Assembly: GCA_964236535.1 (NCBI GenBank)
Contig: CAXSEF010000004.1
Span: 23,533 to 87,532 of the forward strand
From: CAXSEF01 sp964236535
GTDB lineage: Bacteria; Pseudomonadota; Alphaproteobacteria; Acetobacterales; Acetobacteraceae
DNA length: 64,000 nt
Direction of reading: 5' to 3'
Under the pieces are notes generated by a model. It was not told the DNA's origin, did not search any database, and saw only the letters and a program-made list of their open reading frames with translations. This document shows positions 1 to 9,079 of this stretch, in pieces; within the stretch, counting starts at the first letter, position 1, and each line of letters opens with the position of its first letter. The position numbers were made by a program, and so were the translations under genes.

Positions 1-2
1 CG

Positions 3-986
3 CCGCGGGGCCGGGCCGCGGCGGACGGAGCGGCACCGGTGCTGCGGCTGGGCATCCTGCAGTTCGGCACGCTGCAATGGCTCGCGGCAACCATCCACGC
101 GCACGGGCTCGACACGGTGCACGGCTTCGACCTGCAGACGGTGACGCTGGCCAGCAACGACGCGTCCCGCGTGGCACTGATGGCCGGTGCCGCGGACGTG
201 GTGGTGACCGACTGGCTGTTCGTGGCACGCCAGCGCAGCCGTGGCACGGCGCTGAGCTTCGCGCCGTTCTCGGCGGCGGCGGGCGGGGTGATGGTGCCGC
301 AGGCCTCGCGGGTGGCGGAACTCGCGGACCTGCGCGGGCTGCGGCTGGGAGTGGCGGGCGGGTCCGGTGACCGGTCCTGGCTGCTGGTGCAGGCGGCGGG
401 GCGGCGGGCCGGCATCGATCTCGCGCGTGAGGCCCACGTGAACTACGGGGCGCCCCCACTGCTGGGAGCGAAGCTGCAGCAGGGCGAGCTGGACGCCCTG
501 CTGACATTCTGGACCTTCGCCAGCCGGCTGGAGGCCGAAGGGTTCCGCGAGGCGGTGAGCGTGGCCGGCTGCGGGCAGGCGCTCGGGCTGCCGGCGGATC
601 TCGACCTGCTGGGCTACGTGTTCCACGAGGAGTGGGGCAAGGCGCACCGGACGGCGATCGACGGCTTCCTCGCCGCGGCCGGCGCGGCGCAGGCGCTGCT
701 GGCCCGCGACGACGCGGCCTGGGCGGCGCTGCGGCCGATGATGCAGCTGCCGGACGGGGCGGCGGGCGAGGCGGTGATGGCCAACCTGCGGCGGCGATTC
801 GCAGCCGGCATCGTCCGTCCCGGCGTCGCCGAGCAGGAGCACGCGGCGGCCCAGGTGCTGGCAATACTCGGCCCCGACGCCGGCGCAGCCGAGGGCCCCG
901 CTGTCGCCGGAACGGACGACGGCAAGGCGGACGGGACGGTGCTGGCGTCGCTGCCGTCGGGCGTGTTCTGGCCGCTCGCGAACTGA
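3..986 (+). CDS. ABC transporter solute-binding protein, NitT/TauT type (5' end outside window)
   Basis: Periplasmic binding protein of the NMT1/NitT-TauT class, expected to deliver a small ligand to the permease encoded next. The fold is suggested by an opening strand (LRLGILQFGTLQW), a central stretch LADLRGLRLGVAGGSGDRSW of the kind that starts the second lobe, and a helix-rich C-terminus. A GTG at 39 could be read as the start, but the same frame is open upstream to the window edge and ends in Ala-Ala-Ala-Asp, like the tail of a signal peptide, so the true start probably lies before base 1. The permease follows 68 bp downstream and the ATPase overlaps that, forming one operon. The ligand cannot be told from sequence; nitrate, sulfonate, pyrimidine precursors and others are used by this class. 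Confidence 0.8.
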   Translation, partial: PRGRAAADGAAPVLRLGILQFGTLQWLAATIHAHGLDTVHGFDLQTVTLASNDASRVALMAGAADVVVTDWLFVARQRSRGTALSFAPFSAAAGGVMVPQASRVAELADLRGLRLGVAGGSGDRSWLLVQAAGRRAGIDLAREAHVNYGAPPLLGAKLQQGELDALLTFWTFASRLEAEGFREAVSVAGCGQALGLPADLDLLGYVFHEEWGKAHRTAIDGFLAAAGAAQALLARDDAAWAALRPMMQLPDGAAGEAVMANLRRRFAAGIVRPGVAEQEHAAAQVLAILGPDAGAAEGPAVAGTDDGKADGTVLASLPSGVFWPLAN

Positions 987-1054
987 GCGCGCGGGCGGCG
1001 GCAGGGCCCGCGACGGTCGACCTGCCGGAGGGCGCGGCCGCCACCGGGAGGACA

Positions 1055-1804
1055 ATGCCGGCGGGCTGGCTCTACCGGGCGGCCTCGCTGCTGGTCCTGG
1101 TGCTGTCCTGGGCGGCCGCGGCACGGCTTGCTGGCTCGGCGCAGCTGCTGCCCGGGCCGGTCGCGGTGGCGCGCACGGCGTGGCGGCTGCTCACCGTGGG
1201 CTCCATGCTGCGCGACATCGGCGCCACGCTGCTGCGGGTGGCGGCGGCGTTCGCCTTGTCGATGCTGGCCGGGGTCGGCATCGGCGTGGCGGCGGGGCGC
1301 TCGGCGCGGGCCAACGCGCTGATCGATCCGTGGCTGGTGGTCGCGCTGAACCTGCCGGTGCTGGTGGTGGTGGTGCTCGCCTACATCTGGCTGGGGCTGA
1401 ACGAGGTGGCTGCGGTACTGGCGGTGACGATCGCGAAAATGCCGACCGTGGTGGTGACGCTGCGCGAGGGCGCGCGGGCGCTGGACCAGGGGCTCGACGA
1501 GGTGGCGGCCGCGTTCCGGGTGCCGTTCGGCCGCCGCATGCTGCACCTGGTGCTGCCGCAACTGCTGCCCTATCTGGCGGCGGCAGGGCGCAGCGGGCTG
1601 TCGATCACCTGGAAGATCGTTCTGGTGGTGGAGCTGCTCGGGCGGCCGGACGGAGTCGGGTTCGCGCTGAACCTGTTCTTCCAGGACTTCGACGTCGCCG
1701 GCATCCTCGCCTACGGGCTGGTTTTCGCGGGCCTGATGCTGGCCTTCGAGATGGTGCTGCTGCAGCCGGCGGAGCGGTGGGCGAGTGCCTGGCGCGGCGC
1801 TTGA
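1055..1804 (+). CDS. ABC transporter permease, NitT/TauT type
   Basis: Inner-membrane permease (249 aa) of a binding-protein-dependent importer. It has about six hydrophobic segments and the cytoplasmic EAA-type loop that docks on the ATPase, visible as EVAAAFRVPFGRRMLHLVLPQ around residues 150-170. ATG 1055 is chosen because GGGAGG precedes it at a proper distance and a hydrophobic segment follows immediately; the frame is open further upstream but that part is the shadow of the binding-protein gene. The end overlaps the start of the ATPase gene by 20 bp, so the two are probably translated together. Substrate unknown. Confidence 0.88.
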   Translation: MPAGWLYRAASLLVLVLSWAAAARLAGSAQLLPGPVAVARTAWRLLTVGSMLRDIGATLLRVAAAFALSMLAGVGIGVAAGRSARANALIDPWLVVALNLPVLVVVVLAYIWLGLNEVAAVLAVTIAKMPTVVVTLREGARALDQGLDEVAAAFRVPFGRRMLHLVLPQLLPYLAAAGRSGLSITWKIVLVVELLGRPDGVGFALNLFFQDFDVAGILAYGLVFAGLMLAFEMVLLQPAERWASAWRGA

Positions 1805-2495
1805 GGTCCGGCTGCTGGCCAAGCGCTACGGCGCGGCGCACGGGCTGCCGCCAGCGCCCGCCGTGCTCGGGCCGGTGGCGTTCGACGCCGCCGCGGGCGA
1901 GGTGCTCGCGGTCTTCGGGCCGTCCGGCACCGGCAAGAGCACGCTGCTGCGCGTCGTCCTGGGCCTCGACACCGCGTTTGAGGGCACGCTGCGCCGCCCC
2001 GCCGGCACGCCCGGGGTGGTGTTCCAGGAGCCGCGCCTGGCACCCTGGCTGAGTGTCGCGGGCAACCTGCGGCTGGTCGCGCCGGGCTTGGGCTCGGCGG
2101 CAATGGCGGCGCTGCTCGGTCCGCTCGGGCTGGCCGGGACGGAGCGGATGCGGCCGGGCGCGCTGTCGCTGGGCATGCAGCGGCGGGTGGCGCTGGCCAG
2201 GGCGCTGGTGCTTGCGCCGGAGTGGCTGGTGCTCGACGAGCCGTTCGCCTCGCTCGACCCCGGGCTCGCCTCTGCGCTGGCCGCGATGGTGCGGGTGCGG
2301 GCGCAGGACGGCGCGCTGGTTCTGCTGGCCACGCACGAGCTCGACCAGGCGCTGGGCCTGGCAACGCGCGTGCTGGTGCTGTCCGGGCGGCCGGCGGTGC
2401 TGGCGGCGGACCTCGCGGTGCCGGCGGGCGACCGCACGGAGCTGCGGCGGGACCTGCTGGCGCGGTTCGCGTTCCTGGGCGCCGCGGTCGGGTAG
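1785..2495 (+). CDS. ABC transporter ATP-binding protein, NitT/TauT type
   Basis: Cytoplasmic ATPase subunit (236 aa) that powers the importer encoded just upstream. Walker A is GPSGTGKST at residues 45-53, the Q-loop is at Gln81, the signature is LSLGMQRR at 127-134 (a variant of LSGGMRQR), Walker B is LVLDE at 148-152, and the switch His is about residue 184. The start is a GTG inside the last codons of the permease gene, 20 bp before its stop. The protein is slightly short for the family (usually about 250 aa) and has no C-terminal regulatory domain. Confidence 0.92.
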   Translation: MPGAALEVRLLAKRYGAAHGLPPAPAVLGPVAFDAAAGEVLAVFGPSGTGKSTLLRVVLGLDTAFEGTLRRPAGTPGVVFQEPRLAPWLSVAGNLRLVAPGLGSAAMAALLGPLGLAGTERMRPGALSLGMQRRVALARALVLAPEWLVLDEPFASLDPGLASALAAMVRVRAQDGALVLLATHELDQALGLATRVLVLSGRPAVLAADLAVPAGDRTELRRDLLARFAFLGAAVG

Positions 2496-2625
2496 CTCGC
2501 ACGCAACGCCGAAGCAGGACCAGGCTCCGGCCAGACCCCGAAGACGCCGCCTCCATCAGGCATGCCGCCCCTCGATCCCGCTCGGTCGTGGCAGAGCCTC
2601 CGGCCTCGCTTCCTGCCGGCCGCGA

Positions 2626-2652
2626 TTGCCGCTCCCGTCGGGACGTCATAAT
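2626..2652 (+). promoter_or_regulatory. possible sigma70-type promoter for the small secreted protein
   Basis: TTGCCG at 2626-2631 and CATAAT at 2647-2652 are separated by 15 bp, about 40 bp before the start of the next gene. The spacing is short and this is a by-eye match only. Confidence 0.3.
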
Positions 2653-2693
2653 CATGCTCACCGGCCATATGGCCAGCAGATCGGGAGGTGGCC

Positions 2694-3056
2694 ATGGGCC
2701 GGGGTTGGTCGGTGCTCGGGGCCGCGACGGCTGCGCTGCTGGCGTTGTCCGGCGGCCACGCCGAAGCGGCCGAAGTGCGGCCCGAGCGGTTCTTCGTCTA
2801 CAACCTGACCTCGTCCACCGACCTGGGCGGCGTGTTCCTGGCGCCGGCGGGAACGACGCAATGGGGACCGAACCAGGTGCTGAACGACAAGGACCACCAG
2901 GTCGAGCCGACCGAGCGCGTCGCGATGACCGGGGTCGCCCACGGAGTGTTCGACGTGCGGGTGGTCACTGCCGCCGGCCATGCCTGCGTGAAGCGCGTCG
3001 ACCTGACCCGCGAAACGACGTTCGACATCGTCGACGCGGACCTGGTCTGCCGCTGA
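2694..3056 (+). CDS. small secreted protein of unknown function
   Basis: A 120-residue protein not recognised as a named family. It starts with a typical signal peptide (MGRGW, a hydrophobic run, then GGHAEA before AEV), so it is probably periplasmic. The mature part of about 95 residues is rich in beta-prone stretches and holds two cysteines, one near the middle (HACVK) and one second from the end, that could form a disulfide. ATG 2694 is preferred over GTG 2688 because GGGAGG lies just upstream at good spacing. It appears to be monocistronic: the ABC operon ends 200 bp upstream, and a repeat element begins immediately after the stop codon. Confidence 0.65.
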   Translation: MGRGWSVLGAATAALLALSGGHAEAAEVRPERFFVYNLTSSTDLGGVFLAPAGTTQWGPNQVLNDKDHQVEPTERVAMTGVAHGVFDVRVVTAAGHACVKRVDLTRETTFDIVDADLVCR

Positions 3057-3202
3057 TACCAACAGGCCTTGGGCATGACCGGTCAGGCAAGCAAGGCCAG
3101 AGGCTCTGCCTCTGGACTCCGCCAAAGGCTCGCCTTTGGAATCCTTGTGCTTGAGGCTTGGCTTTTGTCTCGCCTACAGGTCGATGTCCGGGGCCGCTGG
3201 TA
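3057..3202 (+). repeat. double-hairpin repeat inside a longer element with terminal inverted repeats (copy A)
   Basis: The core at 3091-3144 contains two hairpins, CCAGAGGC-TCT-GCCTCTGG and CCAAAGGC-TC-GCCTTTGG, joined by ACTCCG. The whole element starts with TACCAACAGGCC one base after the upstream stop codon and ends with GGCCGCTGGTA, which are imperfect inverted copies of each other. It closely matches the element at 40000-40196. Confidence 0.85.
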
Positions 3203-3229
3203 TGACACAACCTGCCTTCGACACGATGA

Positions 3230-4246
3230 GTGACGGTTAGCGGAGCGATGCGCGCGAGCCGGGCGGTGCCAGACGACATGCGCCTCGACGGGGCAGACCA
3301 TCGGGCCCCGCAGGCGGCGGTGTTGCGCGCCGTGCCCCGGGCGGGGGAGGTCGGGCGGCTCAGCGTGGCCGATCCGACGCGAGCGCCGCTGCCGGGCGTG
3401 GTCGCGGGCCCGCTGCGCCGCTGGCCGGTGCTGGGCTCGATGCTGCTGCATGGCGGAGTGCTGGCCGCGCTTGCCGTGCTGACCGCGCGGTCGGTGCTGC
3501 CGCCGGAACCGGAGCCGTCGATCCCGCTGGTGTTCGAGGGCGCATCGCCCCCTGCCCCGGCCCTGGCTGCCGCGCCGACATCCGCTCCTCCCGTGCCGCC
3601 GCCAACCCTTGCGGTGCCGGCGACGCCGGAGCTGCCCGAGCCGCCTGCGACCGCCGAGGCGGCACCGATCCCCCCGGTCCCCGACCTGCCGCCGGCCGAA
3701 GCGCCCACCGAGGTCACGGCCGCACCGGTGTCCCCCGCCATGCCGGACTCGGTTCCGAGTGTGCCGCAGCTGGCGCGTCCCAGGCTGCCCGCGGCCCCGC
3801 CGAGCCGGCCGGTGCCGCACCTCGCGCCGCCGCGGCCGACGCCTGCGCTCCGCAACCCCGTTGCGCCGCCGCCGCTGCCGGGCACGGTGGCACGGCTGTC
3901 ACCGCAGGCACCGGCGCACATCGGGCCGGCACCGGCGCTGTCTCCCGTGCCGGCCGCCGAGGCATCGGTCCCGGCGCAGCCCATCGCCGGCGCGCCAGGC
4001 AACGTGCAGCCGGACTATCCCGAAGCGGCGCGGCGCCGGGGCGTGCAGGGCCGGGTGGTGGTGCGTGCAGTGGTGTCGACGGCGGGCCGGACCGTAAGCG
4101 CCGGAGTGGCGCAGAGCAGCGGCTCGGAGGCGCTGGACCATGCGGCGGTCGACGCGGTGCTCGGATACCGTTTCACGCCGGCGAGCCGCGGAGGAGTGGC
4201 GGTGCAAGGCGTGGCCGAGCTGCCGTTCACCTTCCGGCTGCAGTAG
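3230..4246 (+). CDS. TonB family energy-transducing protein
   Basis: A protein of 338 residues built like TonB. It has an N-terminal cytoplasmic part, one membrane anchor at about residues 65-88 (VLGSMLLHGGVLAALAVL), a long Pro/Ala-rich periplasmic spacer, and a C-terminal TonB domain with the conserved YPEAARRRGVQGRVVV signature and an FTF ending. TonB proteins pass the proton-motive force to outer-membrane receptors through ExbB and ExbD. No exbB, exbD or receptor gene is nearby, so its partners must be elsewhere. The start is uncertain: GTG 3230 or ATG 3248; neither has a strong ribosome-binding site and the roughly 60-residue cytoplasmic leader is longer than usual. Confidence 0.85.
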   Translation: MTVSGAMRASRAVPDDMRLDGADHRAPQAAVLRAVPRAGEVGRLSVADPTRAPLPGVVAGPLRRWPVLGSMLLHGGVLAALAVLTARSVLPPEPEPSIPLVFEGASPPAPALAAAPTSAPPVPPPTLAVPATPELPEPPATAEAAPIPPVPDLPPAEAPTEVTAAPVSPAMPDSVPSVPQLARPRLPAAPPSRPVPHLAPPRPTPALRNPVAPPPLPGTVARLSPQAPAHIGPAPALSPVPAAEASVPAQPIAGAPGNVQPDYPEAARRRGVQGRVVVRAVVSTAGRTVSAGVAQSSGSEALDHAAVDAVLGYRFTPASRGGVAVQGVAELPFTFRLQ

Positions 4247-4331
4247 CGAGCGGTTCAGCCATCGGCCGGGCGGGCACCGGGACGCCCAAGCCGTCGCCTC
4301 CAGGCATCGGCAGCCTCCGGTCAGGCCGGCC

Positions 4332-5399
4332 TCACTCCATCACCGGCGCCAGTTCGGACACCGCGTCGACGTCCTCGCCGAGCCACTCGGGGTTCTTTGC
4401 GGTTCCGTCGAAGGTGGCACTGGTCTTGAACAGCTCGAACTTGCCTTCCAACGCATAGGGGCGGCTGCGCGTCAGCAGTTCGGCGACCTCGGCGCGACCC
4501 ATCGGCTGGAACGTGCGCACGGCTTCAAACGCCTGGTCGAGGTCGCGCTGGCTCTCGACCCCGGTGATGACGACCGACGTCGGCAGGTTGAGCGGGTAGT
4601 GCAGATACTCGATCGGCTGGATCGGCGCCTCGCTCCTGAGCAGCACGCTGTCGGCAAAGCTCTTCATGCCGAGCACCGCGATGCCGTGCGCGACCAGGTA
4701 GGGCAGAACCAGGTGGGCGAAGCTGCGGAAATGCGCGTCCATGACATTGAGCGGCATCTGCACCGCGTCGAAGTGAAAGCCGCGCTCGGCGGCGACGGCG
4801 AGCATCTGCAGATGGATGCGCGGGTCCTTGTGGCCGGTGAAGCCGATGTGGCGCAGCTTTCCGGCCTGCCTGGCGGCGACGAACGCCTCCATCGCGCCGC
4901 CCTCGGCGAAGATGCGATCCGGATCGTCGTAGCGCAGGATCTCGTGGTGCTGCACCAGGTCGATGCGGTCGGTGCGCATCCGCAGCAGGGATTCGTCGAT
5001 CTGGCGCGCGGCGTCCTGGCGGGTGCGTCCGTCGACCTTGGTCATCAGGAACACGCGGTCCCGATAGCCGCCCTGCTGCAGCGCCTGGCCCACGCGCAGC
5101 TCGGACCGGCCCTTGTTGTAGTCCCAGCAGTTGTCGACGAAGCTGATGCCGCGATCGATGGCCTGGTGCACGAGGCGCACCGCTTCGGCGTCGCTGACCG
5201 CGGTCTTGCCGAGATGGAACCCGCCGAGGCCGATCGCCGAGATCATCTCGTCGGTGCGGCCGAAGCGTCGGTAGAGCATCTCGCCGCGCCGCTCGCCCGC
5301 GTCGGCGACGAACGGCAGCTCGGCCGGCTCGTCGATGCGGGTAACCGGAAGCGCCGGGCTCGCCAGCGAGCCGGGTGGTGCCGCCTGGATCTGCTGCAT
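4332..5399 (-). CDS. aldo/keto reductase family oxidoreductase
   Basis: A 355-residue NADPH-type aldo/keto reductase with a TIM-barrel fold, expected to reduce aldehydes or ketones in the cytoplasm. The catalytic tetrad is visible: Asp89 (FVDN), Tyr94 (DYNKG), Lys121 (MTKVDG) and His151 (VQHHE). About 40 extra residues precede the usual family start (YRRFGRTD); an internal ATG in GEMLYRRFG could be the true start. It is convergent with the TonB gene and transcribed alone. The physiological substrate cannot be deduced. Confidence 0.9.
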   Translation of the reverse strand: MQQIQAAPPGSLASPALPVTRIDEPAELPFVADAGERRGEMLYRRFGRTDEMISAIGLGGFHLGKTAVSDAEAVRLVHQAIDRGISFVDNCWDYNKGRSELRVGQALQQGGYRDRVFLMTKVDGRTRQDAARQIDESLLRMRTDRIDLVQHHEILRYDDPDRIFAEGGAMEAFVAARQAGKLRHIGFTGHKDPRIHLQMLAVAAERGFHFDAVQMPLNVMDAHFRSFAHLVLPYLVAHGIAVLGMKSFADSVLLRSEAPIQPIEYLHYPLNLPTSVVITGVESQRDLDQAFEAVRTFQPMGRAEVAELLTRSRPYALEGKFELFKTSATFDGTAKNPEWLGEDVDAVSELAPVME

Positions 5400-5493
5400 C
5401 GCGTGTCTCCTGAAGCGCTCCTAAGCGCCGACAGAACGCCGGGGTTGCGCCGACACAATCCTGCAGGAGGCCAGTCCAGGGCGGCGCGCCCAA

Positions 5494-5529
5494 GCGGAGT
5501 CCGGAGGCAGAGCCTCCGGCCTTGCCTGC
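5494..5529 (-). repeat. double-hairpin repeat, partial (copy B)
   Basis: Inverse orientation; CCGGAGGC-AGA-GCCTCCGG is the clear hairpin, followed by CCTTGCCTGC. The second hairpin is degenerate. It lies directly beyond the 3' end of aspS. Confidence 0.7.
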
Positions 5530-5530
5530 T

Positions 5531-7318
5531 TCAGCCCGCCTTCACCGTGGGCGCCATCTCCACCCGGAGCGAAAGCTCGCGCAGCCGCGCCGCATCGACC
5601 GCAGCCGGCGCGCCCATCATCACGTCCTCCCCCTGCTGGTTGAGCGGGAACAGGATCACCTCGCGTATGTTCGGCTCGTCGGCGAGCAGCATGACCATGC
5701 GGTCGATGCCCGGAGCCGAGCCGCCATGCGGCGGCGCGCCGAAGCGGAAGGCCGCGAGCATGCCGCCGAAGCGGGCCTCGACATCGGCCTCGCTGTAGCC
5801 GGCGATGCCGAAGGCGCGGACCATGATGTCGGGGCGGTGGTTGCGGATGGCGCCGCTGCTCAGCTCGATGCCGTTGCACACGATGTCATACTGGAACGCC
5901 TTGATCGCGAGCGGATCCTGGGTGTCGAGCGCGTCCATGCCGCCCTGCGGCATGGAGAACGGGTTGTGGCTGAAGTCGATGCGGCCGGTCTCCTCGTTCA
6001 GCTCGTACATCGGGAAGTCGACGACCCAGCAGAACCGGAACGCGTCCGGCTCGACCAGCCCCAGCTCCTCGGCGACGCGGGTGCGCACCAGGCCGCTGAA
6101 CTTGCGCGCCGCCTCGTGCGGGCCGGCGGCAAAGAAGATCGCGTCGCCGGGTGCGGCGTTGCAGGCGACGCGGATCGCCTCGGCGCGCTCGGGCTCCAGG
6201 TTCTTGGCGATCGGGCCGCGCGCCCCCTCCGCGTCGAAGGTGATGTAGCCCAGCCCGCCGGCGCCCTGCTCGCGCGCCCACGAATTCAGCTTGTCGAAGA
6301 AGCTGCGCGGCTGGCTGCCCGCCCCGGGTGCGGGAATGGCGCGGACGATGCCCCCCGCGGCCGCGATCCTGGCGAACAGGCCGAAGCCGGACCCGGCGTA
6401 CTGCCCGGTGACGTCGGCGATGAGCAGGGGATTGCGCAGGTCGGGCTTGTCGCTGCCGTAGCGCAGCAGCGCCTCGTCGTAGGCGATGCGGCGGAACGGC
6501 GCGGTATCGACGCGGCGACCGCCGCCGAACTCCTCGAACAGCCCGCCGATCACCGGCTCCAGCACCGCAAAGACGTCCTCCTGGGTGCAGAAGCTCATCT
6601 CCAGGTCGAGCTGGTAGAACTCCCCGGGCGAGCGATCGGCGCGGCTGGCCTCGTCGCGGAAGCACGGGGCGATCTGGAAGTAGCGGTCGAAGCCCGCGAC
6701 CATCGCCAGCTGCTTGAACTGCTGCGGGGCCTGCGGCAGCGCGTAGAACTTGCCGGCATGCACCCGCGAGGGCACGAGGAAGTCGCGCGCGCCCTCCGGC
6801 GACGACGCGGTAAGGATCGGCGTCTGGAACTCGGTGAAGCCCTGCCCGGCCATGCGGCCGCGCAGGCTGGCGATCACCGCGGAGCGCAGCATCAGGTTGC
6901 GATGGGTGCGCTCGCGCCGCAGATCAAGAAAGCGGTAGCGCAGGCGCAGCTCGTCGGGAAAACTCTCGTTGCCCGCGACCTGCATCGGCAGCACGTCGGC
7001 GGTGGACTGCACCGTGAGGGCCTGCGCGCGAAGCTCGATCTCGCCGGTCGGCAGCTTCGGGTTGACGGTCGCGCCCTCGCGGCGAACAACCTCGCCGGTG
7101 ACGGTGATCACGCTCTCGACGCGAAGCGCGTCGGCGGTGGCGAACGGCGTGGTGCCCGCCGCGAGCACCACCTGGGTGAGGCCGTAATGGTCCCGCAGGT
7201 CGATGAACAGCAGGCCGCCATGGTCGCGCTTGCTGTGCACCCAGCCGGAGAGTCGGGCCTGCGCGCCGGCGTCGGGTCCGCGGAGCTGGCCGCAGGTGTG
7301 GGTGCGGTAGGCATGCAT
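5531..7318 (-). CDS. aspS: aspartyl-tRNA synthetase, probably non-discriminating (Asp/Asn)
   Basis: Class II synthetase of 595 aa that charges tRNA-Asp with aspartate. It has the N-terminal anticodon-binding OB fold (GWVHSKRDHGGLLFIDLRD), the class II motifs (QSP-like QAPQQFKQLAM, FRDEASRADR, and the C-terminal GSAPGIDRMVML), and the bacterial GAD insertion. The residue after WVHSKRD is His33, as in non-discriminating enzymes, whereas E. coli-type discriminating enzymes have Leu there. Mischarged Asp-tRNA-Asn would then need GatCAB, which is not in this window. ATG 7318 (MHAYRTHTCGQ) fits the family start. The gene is monocistronic, with a hairpin repeat just after its stop. Confidence 0.96.
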   Translation of the reverse strand: MHAYRTHTCGQLRGPDAGAQARLSGWVHSKRDHGGLLFIDLRDHYGLTQVVLAAGTTPFATADALRVESVITVTGEVVRREGATVNPKLPTGEIELRAQALTVQSTADVLPMQVAGNESFPDELRLRYRFLDLRRERTHRNLMLRSAVIASLRGRMAGQGFTEFQTPILTASSPEGARDFLVPSRVHAGKFYALPQAPQQFKQLAMVAGFDRYFQIAPCFRDEASRADRSPGEFYQLDLEMSFCTQEDVFAVLEPVIGGLFEEFGGGRRVDTAPFRRIAYDEALLRYGSDKPDLRNPLLIADVTGQYAGSGFGLFARIAAAGGIVRAIPAPGAGSQPRSFFDKLNSWAREQGAGGLGYITFDAEGARGPIAKNLEPERAEAIRVACNAAPGDAIFFAAGPHEAARKFSGLVRTRVAEELGLVEPDAFRFCWVVDFPMYELNEETGRIDFSHNPFSMPQGGMDALDTQDPLAIKAFQYDIVCNGIELSSGAIRNHRPDIMVRAFGIAGYSEADVEARFGGMLAAFRFGAPPHGGSAPGIDRMVMLLADEPNIREVILFPLNQQGEDVMMGAPAAVDAARLRELSLRVEMAPTVKAG

Positions 7319-7824
7319 GGGCGTGGTCCTGCGGCCGGGGTGTGCGGCGCAGAACAAGCCTCGGGTCGGTGCCAAGTCAAGGCTGGCTTCCGCCCAGGAC
7401 CTGCGGCGAATGCCAGCCGTTCCTGCAATACCACGACATCATGCCGCGGCTGATGTCGCAGCAGTTCGCGGGCGTGGACCTCGTGGCTGGGAACCGGTCC
7501 GAAACCCGCTCTGCCTGTTCATACGGCTTGTTCCGTGGAGATCGGTTCTTAGCTAGGGAGAAAGCAAGGCCAGAGACGCTGCCTCTGGACTCCGCTCGAG
7601 GCTGAGCCTTGAGGATCCATGTGTTCAGGCAGGACTTCTGCAACTCCGGTCCTGTCCTTTGCCGTCAGACCTTGCTTGTTCCATACCGGTCTCTGCCCGC
7701 CATTCTCGAAGCAGGGTCCTCCGACGGCCGTGGGCAGCGCTCCCGCCTTGCCTGGGTTCTTGACGACCTGCACCAATCCCTGCTCGCGCTATGCTGTCGC
7801 AATGCCGCCGTGTATGACGGTTCG
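7319..7824. other. 506-bp divergent intergenic region between aspS and rnd
   Basis: It holds one double-hairpin repeat copy (7564-7618). The rest must carry the promoters of aspS and rnd, but I cannot point to a convincing -35/-10 pair, and no further gene was recognised. Confidence 0.6.
7564..7618 (+). repeat. double-hairpin repeat (copy C)
   Basis: Diverged copy: the first hairpin is CCAGAGaCGCTGCCTCTGG, the second CTCGAGGC-TGA-GCCTTGAG, where changed bases still pair (one G-T wobble). It is the only copy not next to a gene 3' end; both neighbours start here. Confidence 0.75.
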
Positions 7825-9006
7825 ATGCCCCGTATCGACCGCAGCGCCTTCCCGACCCCGGTTCTCGTGACCGACAGCGCCGCCCTGCAGGCGCTCTGCG
7901 GGCGCCTCCGCGCCGAGCCGGTGGTGACCGTCGACACCGAGTTCATGCGCGAACGGACCTACTGGCCGGAGCTGTGCCTGGTGCAGCTCGCCGGCGGGAA
8001 CGATGTCGCCGTGGTGGACAGCCTGGCGCCAGGGCTCGACCTGGCGCCGCTCGGCGCGCTGCTGGCGGATCCCGCCGTGGTCAAGGTGTTCCACGCGGCG
8101 CGGCAGGACGTGGAGATCTTCCTGCAGCTGTTCGGCGCGGTGCCGGTGCCGCTGTTCGACACCCAGGTCGCGGCGATGGTGGCGGGCTTCGGCGATCAGG
8201 TGGGCTACGACGCGCTGGTGTCCTCGCTGTGCGGCGGCCAGATCGACAAGGCGCACCGCTTCAGCGACTGGGCGGCCCGCCCGCTGTCGGCAGCGCAGGT
8301 GGCGTATGCGGCGGCAGACGTGACCTGGCTGCGGGTGGTCTATGACCTTCTGTGCGAGAAGCTGGGGCGCGAGGGCCGGCTGGACTGGGTGGCGGAGGAG
8401 ATGGCGGTGCTCACGCTGCCGGAAACCTATCGGCCGGACCCGGAGCGATTGTGGGAGCGGCTGCGGCCCCGGACCAGCAATCGGCGGATGCTGGGTCAGC
8501 TGCGCGCGATCGCCGCGTGGCGCGAGCGCGAGGCCCAGCGGGTGAACGTGCCACGCGGCCGGCTGCTGAAGGACGAGAGCCTGCTGGAGATCGCAGCGGT
8601 CGCGCCGTCGAACGCCGACGCGCTCGGCCGGGTGCGCGGCGTGGCGCGAGGCTTCGCCGACGGGCGCGCCGCGGCCGGGCTGCTGTCGGCGATCGCGGCG
8701 GCACAGGCCCTGCCGGAAGACGCGCTGCCGGAGGCGCCGTCGTCGCGGGACGGCCGGAAAGCCTCGCCCGCGCTGATCGCGCTGCTGAAGGTGCTGCTGG
8801 CGGCAAAAAGCGAGGAGCACCAGGTGGCGACACGGCTGCTCGCGTCGTCCGACGATCTCGACCGCCTGGCCAGCGAGGATGCGCCCGATGTGCCGGCGCT
8901 CGGCGGCTGGCGGCGCGAGGTGTTCGGCGAGGATGCGATGGCGCTGAAGCAGGGTCGGGTCGCACTGGGTGTCGCGGGCAAGCGCGTCCAGCTGATCCGC
9001 CCGTAG
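7825..9006 (+). CDS. rnd: ribonuclease D
   Basis: 3'-5' exoribonuclease (393 aa) of the DEDDy family that trims tRNA and other RNA 3' ends. The exonuclease motifs are VDTEF (residues 36-40, Asp37 and Glu39), AARQDVEIF (Asp), and YAAADVTWL near residue 165 (Tyr and Asp). An HRDC-like helical domain follows (LRAIAAWREREAQRVNVPRG). The frame is open upstream, but ATG 7825 (MPRIDRSAFP) fits the family length (E. coli about 375 aa); the upstream part includes the repeat and is unlikely to be translated. It is convergent with the MucR-type gene. Confidence 0.93.
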   Translation: MPRIDRSAFPTPVLVTDSAALQALCGRLRAEPVVTVDTEFMRERTYWPELCLVQLAGGNDVAVVDSLAPGLDLAPLGALLADPAVVKVFHAARQDVEIFLQLFGAVPVPLFDTQVAAMVAGFGDQVGYDALVSSLCGGQIDKAHRFSDWAARPLSAAQVAYAAADVTWLRVVYDLLCEKLGREGRLDWVAEEMAVLTLPETYRPDPERLWERLRPRTSNRRMLGQLRAIAAWREREAQRVNVPRGRLLKDESLLEIAAVAPSNADALGRVRGVARGFADGRAAAGLLSAIAAAQALPEDALPEAPSSRDGRKASPALIALLKVLLAAKSEEHQVATRLLASSDDLDRLASEDAPDVPALGGWRREVFGEDAMALKQGRVALGVAGKRVQLIRP

Positions 9007-9079
9007 CAATCCATCCGCCCGCCACGCTGCAAGCAGGCACTGCGGCCGGCGCCAGGACTCGCCAGCCGCTGCACGGAGG

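Noticed and set aside
7319..7560. Possible coding remnant in the aspS-rnd intergenic region
   Set aside because: Short frames exist on both strands but none gives a recognisable motif or consistent codon bias.
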